DNA of 49,705 bases from Pedobacter sp. Leaf41 (GCF_001422545.1 NZ_LMLE01000003.1:1-49705); one strand, 5' to 3'. Shown: positions 8,413-17,876, counted from the first letter of the stretch. Numbers and translations are program-made. The notes: a model not told the origin generated them from the sequence alone.

Positions 8413-9915
8413 TTATCTTACTTCTCCCATTAGCTTTTTAACCAGTTGTGAAAAAGCGATTAAGGCTACACCCGCAATAAGCGAATAAAGTGCTAATGCC
8501 TTATATCCATCTGTGTAAGCTACCAGTTTTGTCATTAACGAAGCATTATCAATGCTCGACATTTCTGCACCCAATTTGCCAGCAGCAAGCTGGCCAAATG
8601 CACTTGAGAGAAACCAAAGTCCCATCATCATACCAAACATCTTCTTTGGCGAAAGTTTCGTAATAATCGACATGCCAATTGGACCCAAGCATAACTCGCC
8701 CAAAGTAAGTAGGAGATAGGCCAGGGTGAAAATATTTAGGGAACTTATTCCTTGATCATTTGAAAAAAATCTCGTTGCGTAAAAAACATAAAAGCTCAGC
8801 GCCAACAAAAGAAAACCTATTCCAAATTTAACAACCGTATTGGGTTCAATTTTGCGTTTGTACATCCCAATCCATAATAAACCCACCAAAGGACTGAAAA
8901 CAATTACGAAGAATGAGTTTACACTGTTGTTCACCACATTGGGGTCAATGTTAAAAAAAAGCAAACTATGATCTAAATTGTCTTTAGCAAAAAGAGATAG
9001 GGAACCTCCGCTTTGCTCGGATATTGCCATAAAAATGAAGTAGCAAAATATGAAAACAAACGCAGCAATGAGTTTATATTGTGCCTTAATGTCTTTAACC
9101 ATTGCGGTTTCGTAGATGAAATAGATCAAAGCTACAATGCCGATAGTGTACATAAAATAATCAGTATAGGCAGTGTTTTTAACCATGATGAAGATCAAAG
9201 GAATACATAGCAAAGATCCTACGTAAACGGCTATTTCGTAAGCAGTTCTTTTAGATTTTTCTAAATTCAATAATGGAGAATTTCCAATAGGGCCTAAGAA
9301 CTTTTTGGTAAAAATAAAGGTTCCCAATCCGAAAGCCATTACAACAGCTGCCGAAAGAAAACACAAATGCCAGGAAACATATTTACCCAAGTAAATGCAC
9401 ATAGCGCCCCCTAAAAGGCCTCCAACGTTTATACCAGCATAAAAAAGACCATAACCTGCATCTCTTCGGTTGTCTTTTTCATGGTAAAGCTCGCCAACCA
9501 TCGATGAAATATTTGGCTTGAAAAAACCAGTTCCAATGATTGAAAGTGTAATGCCGACATAAAATAAATCCTGAGGAGAAAAAGCTAAAATTAGATTTCC
9601 GATAATCATTAACGATCCGCCCCAAAAGAGCGACTTCCTAAAACCTAAAATTTTATCGGCAAAGATGCCACCAATAAAGGTAAAAGCATAAACGAAAGCC
9701 TGAATTGCACCGTATTGGAGATTCGATTTTTGATCAGTTAATCCCAATTGATCAACCATGAAAAACGCAAGGACACCTCGCATGCCATAAAAACAGAAGC
9801 GTTCCCACATCTCTACTAGTGATAAATACCAAAGTTGCTTCGGATATTTACCATCAAAATTCTGAATCGCTTCTAATGTTTCAATAGAAGGCGTTTTTTC
9901 TGTAGCGATTTGCAT
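8413..9915 (-). CDS. Peptide MFS transporter, POT/PTR2 family (second of a tandem pair)
   Basis: This 500-residue proton-coupled oligopeptide transporter in the inner membrane has about 12-14 hydrophobic helices. The POT signature is present: EMWERFCFYGMRG near residue 35 (ExxERFxYYG), FYAGINVGGLLG near 160 and GELCLGPIGMS in the C-terminal half. It imports di- and tripeptides by analogy with the family. The start codon lies one base after the stop of the upstream paralogue at 9917, so the two are almost certainly co-transcribed and translationally coupled. The ERFCF variant replaces the usual ERFSY tyrosine. Substrate difference between the two copies is unknown. Confidence 0.93.
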   Translation of the reverse strand: MQIATEKTPSIETLEAIQNFDGKYPKQLWYLSLVEMWERFCFYGMRGVLAFFMVDQLGLTDQKSNLQYGAIQAFVYAFTFIGGIFADKILGFRKSLFWGGSLMIIGNLILAFSPQDLFYVGITLSIIGTGFFKPNISSMVGELYHEKDNRRDAGYGLFYAGINVGGLLGGAMCIYLGKYVSWHLCFLSAAVVMAFGLGTFIFTKKFLGPIGNSPLLNLEKSKRTAYEIAVYVGSLLCIPLIFIMVKNTAYTDYFMYTIGIVALIYFIYETAMVKDIKAQYKLIAAFVFIFCYFIFMAISEQSGGSLSLFAKDNLDHSLLFFNIDPNVVNNSVNSFFVIVFSPLVGLLWIGMYKRKIEPNTVVKFGIGFLLLALSFYVFYATRFFSNDQGISSLNIFTLAYLLLTLGELCLGPIGMSIITKLSPKKMFGMMMGLWFLSSAFGQLAAGKLGAEMSSIDNASLMTKLVAYTDGYKALALYSLIAGVALIAFSQLVKKLMGEVR

Positions 9916-9916
9916 G

Positions 9917-11686
9917 CTATTTAACCCCGTGCATTAATTTTTTGATGATAGGCGTTAACAGCATAATGAAAATACCTAATCCTACTGGGATCAGCGTGAA
10001 AATCAAAAAGAAAGTCGACATAGAATACTGCGCAGTAATTTTATCAATCATTCCACCCATGGTCCCTGCAATTTTGTTTCCAATCGCTATGGCTAAATAC
10101 CATATTCCGAACATGATCCCGATCATTCTTCCCGGAACTAATTTGGAAACATAAGATAATCCAACAGGAGAAATAAAGAGCTCACCCATGGTATGGAAAA
10201 AGTAAGCTAGAATTAACCAGATCATACTTACCGAAGCAATTTTCGCACCCGGTGGAATTGAACTCGAACCATAAGCCAAAGCGGCGAAGCCGATACCCAA
10301 TAAAATCATTCCGATACCGTTTTTTACAGTGGCCGTAGGGTTTAATTTGCTCTCCCAAAGTTTTGAAACAATAGGTGCACAGGAAATAATAAATAAGGAG
10401 TTTAATACCCCAAACCAGGTTGCAGGAACTTCAGCTTTAACATCGCTATACTGGTTTTTCAGCATGTAAATTACCAATCCCCAAATGATAGCAAAACCGG
10501 CTGCAAGAATAATATTCCCCAAAGCAAAGTTTGCAAATGTTTTTCTGAATAAACTAAAAAGAACATAGGTAATGATGACCAAAGGGACTACCGTAATCAA
10601 TGTGTTGGCAACATTGAAGATAATTTTAGCATTTCCTTCTAATAACCTTGCAGTGTAGTCTTTTGCGAAAATTGTCATCGAACCTCCTGCTTGCTCAAAC
10701 GAAGCCCAAAAGAAGATAGTGATAAAAGCAAGTACGATTACAACAATCATTTTATCTCTCAGCTTAGGTGAGTATTGTGCAATCCTTTTAATCAAGATAA
10801 AAATAAACAAGGCCAGTGCGATGATAATAGCGAAGTTATCTCCCGTTAAACTGCCTATTTTGAAATTAAATACCGTTGAACCAGTAATTTTTGATACCGG
10901 ATCATTTATAATCCAAATTAGCCCAATGATTGATATTAACCCAATAAGTACGATATCGAATATGGAGAAAGGATTCTTTTTTGCCTCTGCAGGGTCTTCA
11001 TCTTCATCAATAACTACATTGTTTTTTTCAGGTTTAAGCCCAATTGAGCCAAATATATTTTTAGTAAAATAAAATTGAAGCATACCTACAAACATGAAAA
11101 TACCGGCCAAACCGAAACCATAGCTCCAACCCCAATTTGGATTCTCGCCAATGTAGCCGCATAATAACATACCTAAAAATGCTCCAGAGTTAACACCCAT
11201 GTAAAAAATCGTATATGCACCATCTTTTTTCTCTGGGTGTTTTTTGTACATGTGTGATAAAATCGATGTCATGTTTGGTTTAAAAAAACCGTTTCCAACC
11301 ACCAAAAGGCATAATCCAAGGTACATGAAAATTGGATTGAACTCGAACGCCATCGATAGGTGGCCCAGGGTCATTAAAAGCGCCCCCAAGATAACTGCCC
11401 AACGATAACCGATAAATCTATCGGCAATAAAGCCGCCCAAAATAGGAGTTAAATAAGCCAAAGAAGTATAAGAGCCATAAATTGCAAGCGCATGTTCTCT
11501 TGGCCAGCCCCATCCTGGGTTATCGCCAAATATAGAAGAAGTAAGAAATAGAACAAGTAAAGCACGCATACCGTAGTACGAAAATCTTTCCCACATTTCC
11601 GTGAAGAAAAGCACGAATAACCCTGCCGGATGACCCAATACTTTGCTGCTAAAGAAATCGTCTTTGGTTTCAATGGATGTTTGCAT
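9917..11686 (-). CDS. Peptide MFS transporter, POT/PTR2 family (first of a tandem pair)
   Basis: This 589-residue inner-membrane transporter shows EMWERFSYYGMRALLVLF near residue 30, FYMGVNSGAFLG near 160 and GELFISPVGLSYVS near 500, all POT-family motifs. It is about 90 residues longer than its downstream paralogue, with a charged cytoplasmic loop near 235 (VVIDEDEDPAEAKKN) and extra hydrophobic helices in the centre, as in many bacterial POT members. The role is proton-driven uptake of short peptides. It is first in the transcript; the 146-base upstream region holds no exact TAnnTTTG box. Confidence 0.93.
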   Translation of the reverse strand: MQTSIETKDDFFSSKVLGHPAGLFVLFFTEMWERFSYYGMRALLVLFLTSSIFGDNPGWGWPREHALAIYGSYTSLAYLTPILGGFIADRFIGYRWAVILGALLMTLGHLSMAFEFNPIFMYLGLCLLVVGNGFFKPNMTSILSHMYKKHPEKKDGAYTIFYMGVNSGAFLGMLLCGYIGENPNWGWSYGFGLAGIFMFVGMLQFYFTKNIFGSIGLKPEKNNVVIDEDEDPAEAKKNPFSIFDIVLIGLISIIGLIWIINDPVSKITGSTVFNFKIGSLTGDNFAIIIALALFIFILIKRIAQYSPKLRDKMIVVIVLAFITIFFWASFEQAGGSMTIFAKDYTARLLEGNAKIIFNVANTLITVVPLVIITYVLFSLFRKTFANFALGNIILAAGFAIIWGLVIYMLKNQYSDVKAEVPATWFGVLNSLFIISCAPIVSKLWESKLNPTATVKNGIGMILLGIGFAALAYGSSSIPPGAKIASVSMIWLILAYFFHTMGELFISPVGLSYVSKLVPGRMIGIMFGIWYLAIAIGNKIAGTMGGMIDKITAQYSMSTFFLIFTLIPVGLGIFIMLLTPIIKKLMHGVK

Positions 11687-11832
11687 AAAACATTTGTTGG
11701 TTTTAGTTTATGAATTCAGAATTTGTGTGTTGTTTAAGCCTGTTTGCAAGGCGCAATATAGGTAGCGATTGGCAAACTCACAAATTTTTACCGTATAGGA
11801 ATAGTAATGATGTTGTTAAGCAGCGTTAAATT

Positions 11833-12729
11833 TTAAAACTTTCGTTCTGGTTTAACATTTTTCTTTGGATCGGCGTATAGCTCATCCATCGCATTTGGAT
11901 CATTATTTAATTCTAAACCTTCCATCAGTTTTAGTTTTCCACCAATTATTTTAAAGCCATCGAACGTTCCGTCTGATCCATAAAATTCATATTTACCGGT
12001 CATCTGAGAATCGAAAGGCGCTAAATGATCAAATAGAATCATACCTGCTTTCCGATCTGTTTTCAAAAGCATCGCATTTGATTTTGTGTATTCAAAAATG
12101 AATCTATTTTTATCTTTTATGTTTTTTCCATCGAAAACTGGTGCGCCAAATGTTAACTTATCCTTACTAAAGGAAAGAATTTCGATTACCTTCTTTGTGG
12201 TCGTTTGATTGTTGCCTTTCCATCCCAACAAGATGTAATAGGGCAGGCGGCTACCACTGGTAACAGGTATAATCTCGTAATAACGGGCCCCAAACCATTT
12301 TTGGTTGTCAGTTATAATATTTGGATCATTTAAGTTTTCGGTTTGATCGATCAAGGGGAAAAGTTTCAGCGAACCCTTGTTGCTATTCATTTGGATGGCT
12401 CCATAGTATCGGTAGGTGCCATTTTCCAATAAAAGATACCAACTGATTACTCTAAAAGCCTGATCTGGAGATTTAATGATGGAAACATTTTTTAATGAAT
12501 CGAAAGAAAAACTAAATGAATAGGGTGTCTTCAATGCATCAACTAACGTTTTAACAAATTTTCCATTCAATTCTAGCTTCTTTACATCAAAAGTTTCTGC
12601 GGTGGTAGCCTTCGATATGTTAACTAGTGTATCCTGGAAATTTTCAAGTGCCTTTTTATTTTGCTGGGCATCAGAATGAAATCCAGCAAACAGAAAAATT
12701 AATAAAAGATATATTTTTTTGATTTTCAT
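11833..12729 (-). CDS. Exported protein of unknown function
   Basis: This 298-residue protein has a clear signal peptide (MKIKKIYLLLIFLFAGFHSDAQ in outline, cleavage near residue 21). The mature part is rich in beta-type segments with aromatic residues (FRVISWYLLLENGTYRYYG, YYILLGWKG), suggesting a soluble periplasmic or outer-leaflet fold. I do not recognise a named domain or catalytic motif. It lies 37 bases downstream of the thiolase gene on the same strand, with a GC-rich hairpin between them, so co-transcription is possible but attenuated. No functional link to the thiolase is evident. Confidence 0.75.
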   Translation of the reverse strand: MKIKKIYLLLIFLFAGFHSDAQQNKKALENFQDTLVNISKATTAETFDVKKLELNGKFVKTLVDALKTPYSFSFSFDSLKNVSIIKSPDQAFRVISWYLLLENGTYRYYGAIQMNSNKGSLKLFPLIDQTENLNDPNIITDNQKWFGARYYEIIPVTSGSRLPYYILLGWKGNNQTTTKKVIEILSFSKDKLTFGAPVFDGKNIKDKNRFIFEYTKSNAMLLKTDRKAGMILFDHLAPFDSQMTGKYEFYGSDGTFDGFKIIGGKLKLMEGLELNNDPNAMDELYADPKKNVKPERKF

Positions 12730-12742
12730 TTACATTAAGAAT

Positions 12743-12761
12743 GCCGGGCATAAAGCCCGGC
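12743..12761 (-). terminator. Hairpin between thiolase and the exported protein gene
   Basis: GCCGGGC at 12743-12749 pairs perfectly with GCCCGGC at 12755-12761 around a 5-base loop. On the minus strand it lies 5 bases after the thiolase stop codon. Only a weak T run follows (ATTCTTAATG), so it could act as a partial terminator or mRNA 3'-end stabiliser within the operon. Confidence 0.5.
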
Positions 12762-12766
12762 AAATT

Positions 12767-13942
12767 TTAAATTCTTTCGATAACGATGGCGCTTGCTCCA
12801 CCACCGCCATTGCATATTCCGGAGACGCCAATTTTACCGTTATTCTGTTCCAATACAGAAAGTAACGTAACCACAATACGAGCACCAGAAGCACCAAGTG
12901 GATGCCCCAAAGATACTGCGCCACCATTAACATTTACTTTATCGTTTGACAGTCCTAACAGTTGATTATTAGCGATTGATACCACAGAAAACGCTTCATT
13001 GATTTCGAAATAATCGACATCTTTAATGTCAATATTGGCTTTTTGTAAGGCCAGAGGAATCGCTTTTGATGGCGAAGTAGTAAACCATTCTGGCGCTTGT
13101 TGTGCATCTGCATAAGCTAAAATTTTCGCCAATGGTTTAATCCCCATTTCTTTCGCTTTAACTGCACTCATTAACACCAATGCTGCTGCACCATCATTTA
13201 AGGTTGATGCATTAGCTGCAGTAACCGTTCCATCTTTCTTAAATACCGGTTTTAAACCGGGAATTTTTTCGAATTTTACGGCGGTTGGTTCATCATCAGT
13301 ATTAATAACAGTTGTTTCACCCTTTCTGTCTTTCACTTCAATTGACGTAATTTCAACTGCAAATTTCCCTTCGGTTTGTGCGCTCTGAGCTCGTTTGTAA
13401 GATTCTATTGCGAAATTATCCTGTGCTTCACGACTGATGTTGCATTCTGAAGCGCAAAGTTCAGCAGCAGAACCCATGTGATAATCGTTGTAAACGTCCC
13501 ACAATCCATCTTTAACCAAACCATCAGTAAGCTGCCCGTGGCCTAAGCGATAACCATTCCTTGCTTTATCCAAATAATATGGAACATTGCTCATGCTTTC
13601 CATACCGCCGGCAACCATAATCTCATGATCACCGTTGGCAATGCTTTGTGCGGCCAACATAATCGCCTTCGTTCCCGATGCGCAAACTTTATTAATGGTA
13701 GTGGCAGGTACATCTGGTAAACCCGCTAATTTTGCAGCCTGCGTCGCTGGGGCCTGTCCTAAATTTGCAGATAACACGTTGCCCATGTAAACTTCCTCTA
13801 TATCTTCCGGTTTTAAACCAGCTTTCTCAACGGCAGCTTTGATTGCAAATCCACCTAATTGTGTAGCAGAAAATTGATTTAATGAACCGCCAAAGCTTCC
13901 AATGGGTGTTCTAGTAGCTGATACAATTACAACTTCTCTCAT
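12767..13942 (-). CDS. Acetyl-CoA C-acyltransferase (thiolase)
   Basis: This 391-residue enzyme of fatty-acid or acetoacetyl-CoA metabolism is full length for the family. The nucleophile is C87 in NKVCASGTKA. The C-terminal catalytic pair is H347 in SLGHPLGASGAR and C377 in GICNGGGGASA. The ASTLNDGAAALVLMS and EINEAFSVVS motifs are also intact. It catalyses reversible condensation or cleavage of acyl-CoA with acetyl-CoA. Whether it is biosynthetic (AtoB/PhaA-like) or degradative (FadA-like) cannot be decided without neighbours of beta-oxidation, and none are here. Confidence 0.94.
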   Translation of the reverse strand: MREVVIVSATRTPIGSFGGSLNQFSATQLGGFAIKAAVEKAGLKPEDIEEVYMGNVLSANLGQAPATQAAKLAGLPDVPATTINKVCASGTKAIMLAAQSIANGDHEIMVAGGMESMSNVPYYLDKARNGYRLGHGQLTDGLVKDGLWDVYNDYHMGSAAELCASECNISREAQDNFAIESYKRAQSAQTEGKFAVEITSIEVKDRKGETTVINTDDEPTAVKFEKIPGLKPVFKKDGTVTAANASTLNDGAAALVLMSAVKAKEMGIKPLAKILAYADAQQAPEWFTTSPSKAIPLALQKANIDIKDVDYFEINEAFSVVSIANNQLLGLSNDKVNVNGGAVSLGHPLGASGARIVVTLLSVLEQNNGKIGVSGICNGGGGASAIVIERI

Positions 13943-14119
13943 GAATAAATATTTTTATGAACTTTTGGTTAGTCCGCTAAGTTATACATTTTTTAATATT
14001 GCAATAACGGATACGCGGCCATTTTAGCATGAAGGAAATGTCAGCTTAGTCGCATTAAAATTAATAACGGTTGACACCAACTCAAATGATGATGGTTTGA
14101 GGTGCAAATTTGTTTACTG

Positions 14120-14287
14120 CTAGTCTTCCTTTGTTTTTCCCTTTTTTCGCAATTTAAGCGCCTGATTGAGCAAATATTCAATCTGTCCGTTTGTACTTCT
14201 AAACTCATCAGCTGCCCAGGTTTCTACTTCCTTTAACAGGGCAGGACTAATTCTCAAAACAAAAGCTTTTTTATCTTTCTCTGCCAT
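14120..14287 (-). CDS. Arc-type ribbon-helix-helix DNA-binding protein
   Basis: A 55-residue protein is encoded on the minus strand with ATG at 14287-14285 and TAG at 14122-14120. It opens MAEKDKKAFVLRIS (the beta-strand that enters the DNA groove), then helix A (PALLKEVETWAADEF) and helix B (STNGQIEYLLNQALKLRKK), the Arc/MetJ ribbon-helix-helix layout. Such proteins act as dimers or tetramers on operators. Its start is only 2 bases past the stop of the 14290-14811 gene, so it is the last gene of the SPFH operon and may autoregulate it. It is easily missed because of its size. Confidence 0.85.
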   Translation of the reverse strand: MAEKDKKAFVLRISPALLKEVETWAADEFRSTNGQIEYLLNQALKLRKKGKTKED

Positions 14288-14289
14288 CC

Positions 14290-14811
14290 TTAACTTATTG
14301 CTCGTATTTGATATCTTGTTTTCAAATTAATGAGGAATAATTCCATTTCTTCAATTTTATTAGAACTGAATAACAGCTTCTTCCCATTTTTAAATTCTAT
14401 CTGTAGCCCCTTCGATTTATCATTTAAAAGGTAAGCTTTATCGTTTCGTTTAAACCAGAGTCTGTTTTTCACTCCATAACCGCCATAATCGCCGAAGGCA
14501 TCGTACTTTGTGATGTAAACATTTTCTACACTAATCCACTCAATAGGTGTTAATTTGGTTTTGAAGGGAAAGTATTTATAAAAAATTCCCTCTTGATTTA
14601 TTCTCAAGGTCAAAACGTTTTTTTGAATAATATAAACCACTAAAAAAGGAAGTAAAATAGCCCAGATGGGAGCGAAGTATGCATTTTTTAAATCCTGGAA
14701 GTTCATTCCGCCCTTATCGAACAGCACAATAGAACCTACCATTATGGCATCCACGCCAATTAAAATATAAAGCCACCACAGGTTTAATTGTTGTTTTTCT
14801 TCAAATTCCAT
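14290..14811 (-). CDS. Small membrane protein with PH-like soluble domain, function unknown
   Basis: This 173-residue protein has two hydrophobic helices near the N terminus (about 11-28, LWWLYILIGVDAIMVG; and 48-65, PIWAILLPFLVVYII). A beta-rich domain of about 105 residues follows (LTLRINQEGIFYKYFPF, EWISVENVYITKYDAFG, GLQIEFKNGKKLLFSS), ending in one helix (EEMELFLINLKTRY). The pattern resembles bacterial PH-like domains on short membrane anchors. The gene is wedged between SPFH and ribbon-helix-helix genes with gaps of 4 and 2 bases, so all three act in one transcript. No enzymatic motif is seen. Confidence 0.8.
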   Translation of the reverse strand: MEFEEKQQLNLWWLYILIGVDAIMVGSIVLFDKGGMNFQDLKNAYFAPIWAILLPFLVVYIIQKNVLTLRINQEGIFYKYFPFKTKLTPIEWISVENVYITKYDAFGDYGGYGVKNRLWFKRNDKAYLLNDKSKGLQIEFKNGKKLLFSSNKIEEMELFLINLKTRYQIRAIS

Positions 14812-14815
14812 GGCA

Positions 14816-15673
14816 CTAATTGTATAGCGTGCCAGTGTTTACTACGGGCTGTACATGGCGATCTCCACATAAAACAACTAATAAATTACTCACCATTGCA
14901 GCTTTTCGCTCTTCATCTAAATCAACAATTCCTTTCTGTGATAATTTTGCCAAAGCCATTTCTACCATGCCCACGGCACCTTCAACAATTAGCTTCCGGG
15001 CAGCAATTACGGCAGTTGCTTGCTGACGTTGCAACATTGCACTGGCAATTTCTGGTGCATAAGCCAAATGTGATATCCTGGCCTCCAAAACTTCAATGCC
15101 AGCTCTCGATAGCCTATCATTTAGTTCGTTTTCGAGCAACTCACTAACTTTATCAGCACCGTCTTTTAAAGTGATGCTATCTTCTTCGCCCTCCGAATGA
15201 TCATAAGGAAAAATATTGGCCAGGTGCCTTACAGCAGCTTCGCTTTGAATATTAACGTACTGCATGTAGTTTTCTACCGAAAAAACAGCTTTTGCAGTTT
15301 CATTTACCTTCCATACCACAACAGCAGCTATTTCTATGGGGTTTCCCAGCTTATCGTTTACCTTAAGCTGCTGACCGTTTAAGTTATTGGCTTTTAATGA
15401 TAACCTTCTTTTAGCGGTTAATGGGTTAACCCAAAAAAATCCATCGGCCTTAACTGTGCCAATATATTTACCAAATAAGGTTAATACCATAGATTGATTC
15501 GGGTTGATAATTAAGAAACCTGGAAAGATTAAGAAAATATCCAGCGCCAGTAGTAAACCTCCCCATAGAAAGCTTTCAGTAACGAAACAAAAAATAGCAG
15601 CACCAATAAGCGCTAAAAATAATACAAAGGTTAAATAACCTGATGGAGGACTGATAATTTTTTCTTGATACAT
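14816..15673 (-). CDS. SPFH/Band-7 domain membrane protein
   Basis: The protein has 285 residues from the ATG at 15673 (MYQEKIISPPSGYL). An upstream in-frame ATG at 15730 would add 19 atypical residues, so I prefer 15673. Two hydrophobic segments (about 14-50) are followed by a Band-7/SPFH domain (about 55-230: PNQSMVLTLFGKYIGTVKADG, NPIEIAAVVVWKVNETAKA) and a helical region with ARISHLAYAPEIASAMLQRQQ, typical of stomatin/prohibitin-like proteins. These oligomerise on the inner membrane as scaffolds. It is the first gene of a three-gene operon ending in an Arc-type regulator, and is divergent from the PgpH-like gene with 118 bases between starts. Confidence 0.9.
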   Translation of the reverse strand: MYQEKIISPPSGYLTFVLFLALIGAAIFCFVTESFLWGGLLLALDIFLIFPGFLIINPNQSMVLTLFGKYIGTVKADGFFWVNPLTAKRRLSLKANNLNGQQLKVNDKLGNPIEIAAVVVWKVNETAKAVFSVENYMQYVNIQSEAAVRHLANIFPYDHSEGEEDSITLKDGADKVSELLENELNDRLSRAGIEVLEARISHLAYAPEIASAMLQRQQATAVIAARKLIVEGAVGMVEMALAKLSQKGIVDLDEERKAAMVSNLLVVLCGDRHVQPVVNTGTLYN

Positions 15674-15791
15674 AATTGATATTAATTTGATATCATAAAG
15701 TAAATTATAAAAGATGGTAATTGCAAACAAATTCAGTAAAATGTATATTAGATAAAAATGTTAATTTTGAAAGCACAATAATCCTATCGTT

Positions 15792-17870
15792 TTGGCCAAA
15801 ATCAAGAAAAATTCACACAAAATCCTTTACCGTAAATATTCATCTAACTTGAAGTATGTGATGATGATTTTTACAGTTTTCATTATTACGCTTTTTCTTC
15901 CTAAACAGCCACGTTTTAGATATGAATTCGAAAAGAATACAGTATGGAAAAACAAAGACCTGATTTCGCCATTTAGCTTCGCTATATTAAAAACCAACCC
16001 GCAGGTTAGTAATGATAAAAAAAATGCCTTAAAAAATATTCTACCTGTTTACCAATTTGATAAAGCGATTTCGGATAACGCTTTGGAAGAGTTTTCGAAC
16101 GACTTTGATATTAAATGGAAATCAACGCAACTTGATGAAAAAGATCGTATTCAATTTAAAACCGAAGCCTATAACCTTTTAAAAAGCATCTATCAAAAAG
16201 GAGTTATCGGCTTAAATGTGAAACATCAAGCTGGCGCAAAAAATTATGATTTTTCTTTGATGGAAAATAATGTGTCTAAAACCCGAAACACACAAGATGT
16301 TTTTACTGCAGAAAGCGCACTGTTGTTTTTCAAGGCAAATTTTAAAGCCACAAATCAAGTAATGGTCGATCTGGTAGCAAACCTTGCAATGGATCATATA
16401 GCACCCAATATTGTTTTTGATGAAAGGTTAACTCAGGTTATTCAAGATAATACGATTAGCAATATATCTACTACTAAGGGGATGGTGCAAAAGGGCGAAT
16501 TAATCGTATCTAAAAATGATGTGATTGATGAAGAAATTTATCAGAAACTCGAATCTTACAAAACTACTTACGATGCGCAAACAAAAACCATAGGTAGTAG
16601 CGTGCTCGTGTATTTTGGCCAGGTGGTTTTGGTAAGTTTCATTCTAGCCATTTTGATGTCCTTTCTTTTTCTTTTCAGGAAAGATATTTTTGCTGATAAT
16701 CGCCAGTTATCCTTAATACTAATTGTAACTACGGGAATGCTCTTGGCACTTACCTGGGCTATCAAAATGGAGATTCCAAGTTTATATTATATTCCATTTT
16801 GTGTCGTCCCCATCATAATAAGGATTCTTTTTGATACACGTTTGGCACTTTACCTGCATATGCTGGTGATTCTGATTGCTGGTTTCTTTGTAGCCAACAG
16901 CTTTGAATTTGTTTTTTATCAGGTAACCGCTGGTATGGTTGCCATTTTCAGTATTAAAAACTTCGTAAAACGAGAGCGGTTTTTAGTTTCTGCCATGTTT
17001 ATACTTTTCTCATACTTTGTTGCATTTGTTGGTATTGCATTATTAAGAGAAGGTAGTTTTAGGGAAATTGAATGGATCAATTTTATTCCGTTTGTTTTTA
17101 GTGTTTTACTTTCCCTTTTGGCTTACCCCTTAATTTACCTTTTCGAGCGTATTTTTGGTATTACTTCTGATGTTGCCCTAATAGAACTTACGAACACAAA
17201 TAACAAATTACTTCGCGAGCTTGCTTTCAAAGCACCCGGAACGTTCCAACACTCATTACAAGTTGCAAATCTTGCTGAAGCGGCAATCTTCAAAATTGGA
17301 GGAAACTCTGTTTTGGTAAGGGCAGGAGCACTTTATCACGATATTGGTAAAGTTGATAATCCACAATATTTTATAGAAAACCAAAATACAGCTATAAGTC
17401 CACACGATAAGCTGCCTTACGAGCAAAGTGCGCAGATTATTATTCAACACGTTCATAAAGGAATTGAAATTTTAAGGAAAAATCAAATTCCCGAAGCTAT
17501 TATAGATTTTATTAGAACACATCATGGAAATACCCGGGTGGATTATTTTTATCAGTCTTTCTTAAAAAATACACCAGAAAAATTCGTTGATGAGAATATT
17601 TTTAGATACCCTGGACCAATCCCTTTTAGCAAAGAACAAGGCGTTCTAATGTTAGCAGATTCGGTAGAAGCAGCGTCTCGAAGTCTAAAAAATCCCGATG
17701 CTCAGAACATAAATGACATTGTTGAAAGGATAATTAACTATAAATTGGAGCAAAATCAGTTAGATAATTGCGATTTAACATTAAAAGATATTGAAACTAT
17801 CAAATTGATTTTCAAGACGATGCTAATGAGCATCTATCATGTGCGAATAGATTATCAACAAGTTTTGTAA
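15792..17870 (+). CDS. PgpH-type 7TM-HD phosphodiesterase (probable c-di-AMP hydrolase)
   Basis: This 692-residue inner-membrane protein has one N-terminal helix (about 22-40), an extracytoplasmic 7TMR-HDED-type domain (about 45-260), a block of hydrophobic helices (about 265-460) and a cytoplasmic HD domain (about 480-640) with FQHSLQVANLAEAA, ALYHDIGK (HD pair) and HHGNTRVDYFY. This matches PgpH, which hydrolyses c-di-AMP in Listeria and relatives. The gene appears to start with TTG at 15792: an in-frame stop lies at 15768-15770 and the next ATG would remove the membrane-proximal basic segment. It diverges from the SPFH operon. Confidence 0.88.
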   Translation: MAKIKKNSHKILYRKYSSNLKYVMMIFTVFIITLFLPKQPRFRYEFEKNTVWKNKDLISPFSFAILKTNPQVSNDKKNALKNILPVYQFDKAISDNALEEFSNDFDIKWKSTQLDEKDRIQFKTEAYNLLKSIYQKGVIGLNVKHQAGAKNYDFSLMENNVSKTRNTQDVFTAESALLFFKANFKATNQVMVDLVANLAMDHIAPNIVFDERLTQVIQDNTISNISTTKGMVQKGELIVSKNDVIDEEIYQKLESYKTTYDAQTKTIGSSVLVYFGQVVLVSFILAILMSFLFLFRKDIFADNRQLSLILIVTTGMLLALTWAIKMEIPSLYYIPFCVVPIIIRILFDTRLALYLHMLVILIAGFFVANSFEFVFYQVTAGMVAIFSIKNFVKRERFLVSAMFILFSYFVAFVGIALLREGSFREIEWINFIPFVFSVLLSLLAYPLIYLFERIFGITSDVALIELTNTNNKLLRELAFKAPGTFQHSLQVANLAEAAIFKIGGNSVLVRAGALYHDIGKVDNPQYFIENQNTAISPHDKLPYEQSAQIIIQHVHKGIEILRKNQIPEAIIDFIRTHHGNTRVDYFYQSFLKNTPEKFVDENIFRYPGPIPFSKEQGVLMLADSVEAASRSLKNPDAQNINDIVERIINYKLEQNQLDNCDLTLKDIETIKLIFKTMLMSIYHVRIDYQQVL

Positions 17871-17876
17871 TTTTTT

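Noticed and set aside
10719..11072. 117-codon ORF antisense to the first POT transporter
   Set aside because: Lies fully opposite a strongly supported transporter; its Ile/Ser-rich sequence mirrors hydrophobic codons of the sense gene.
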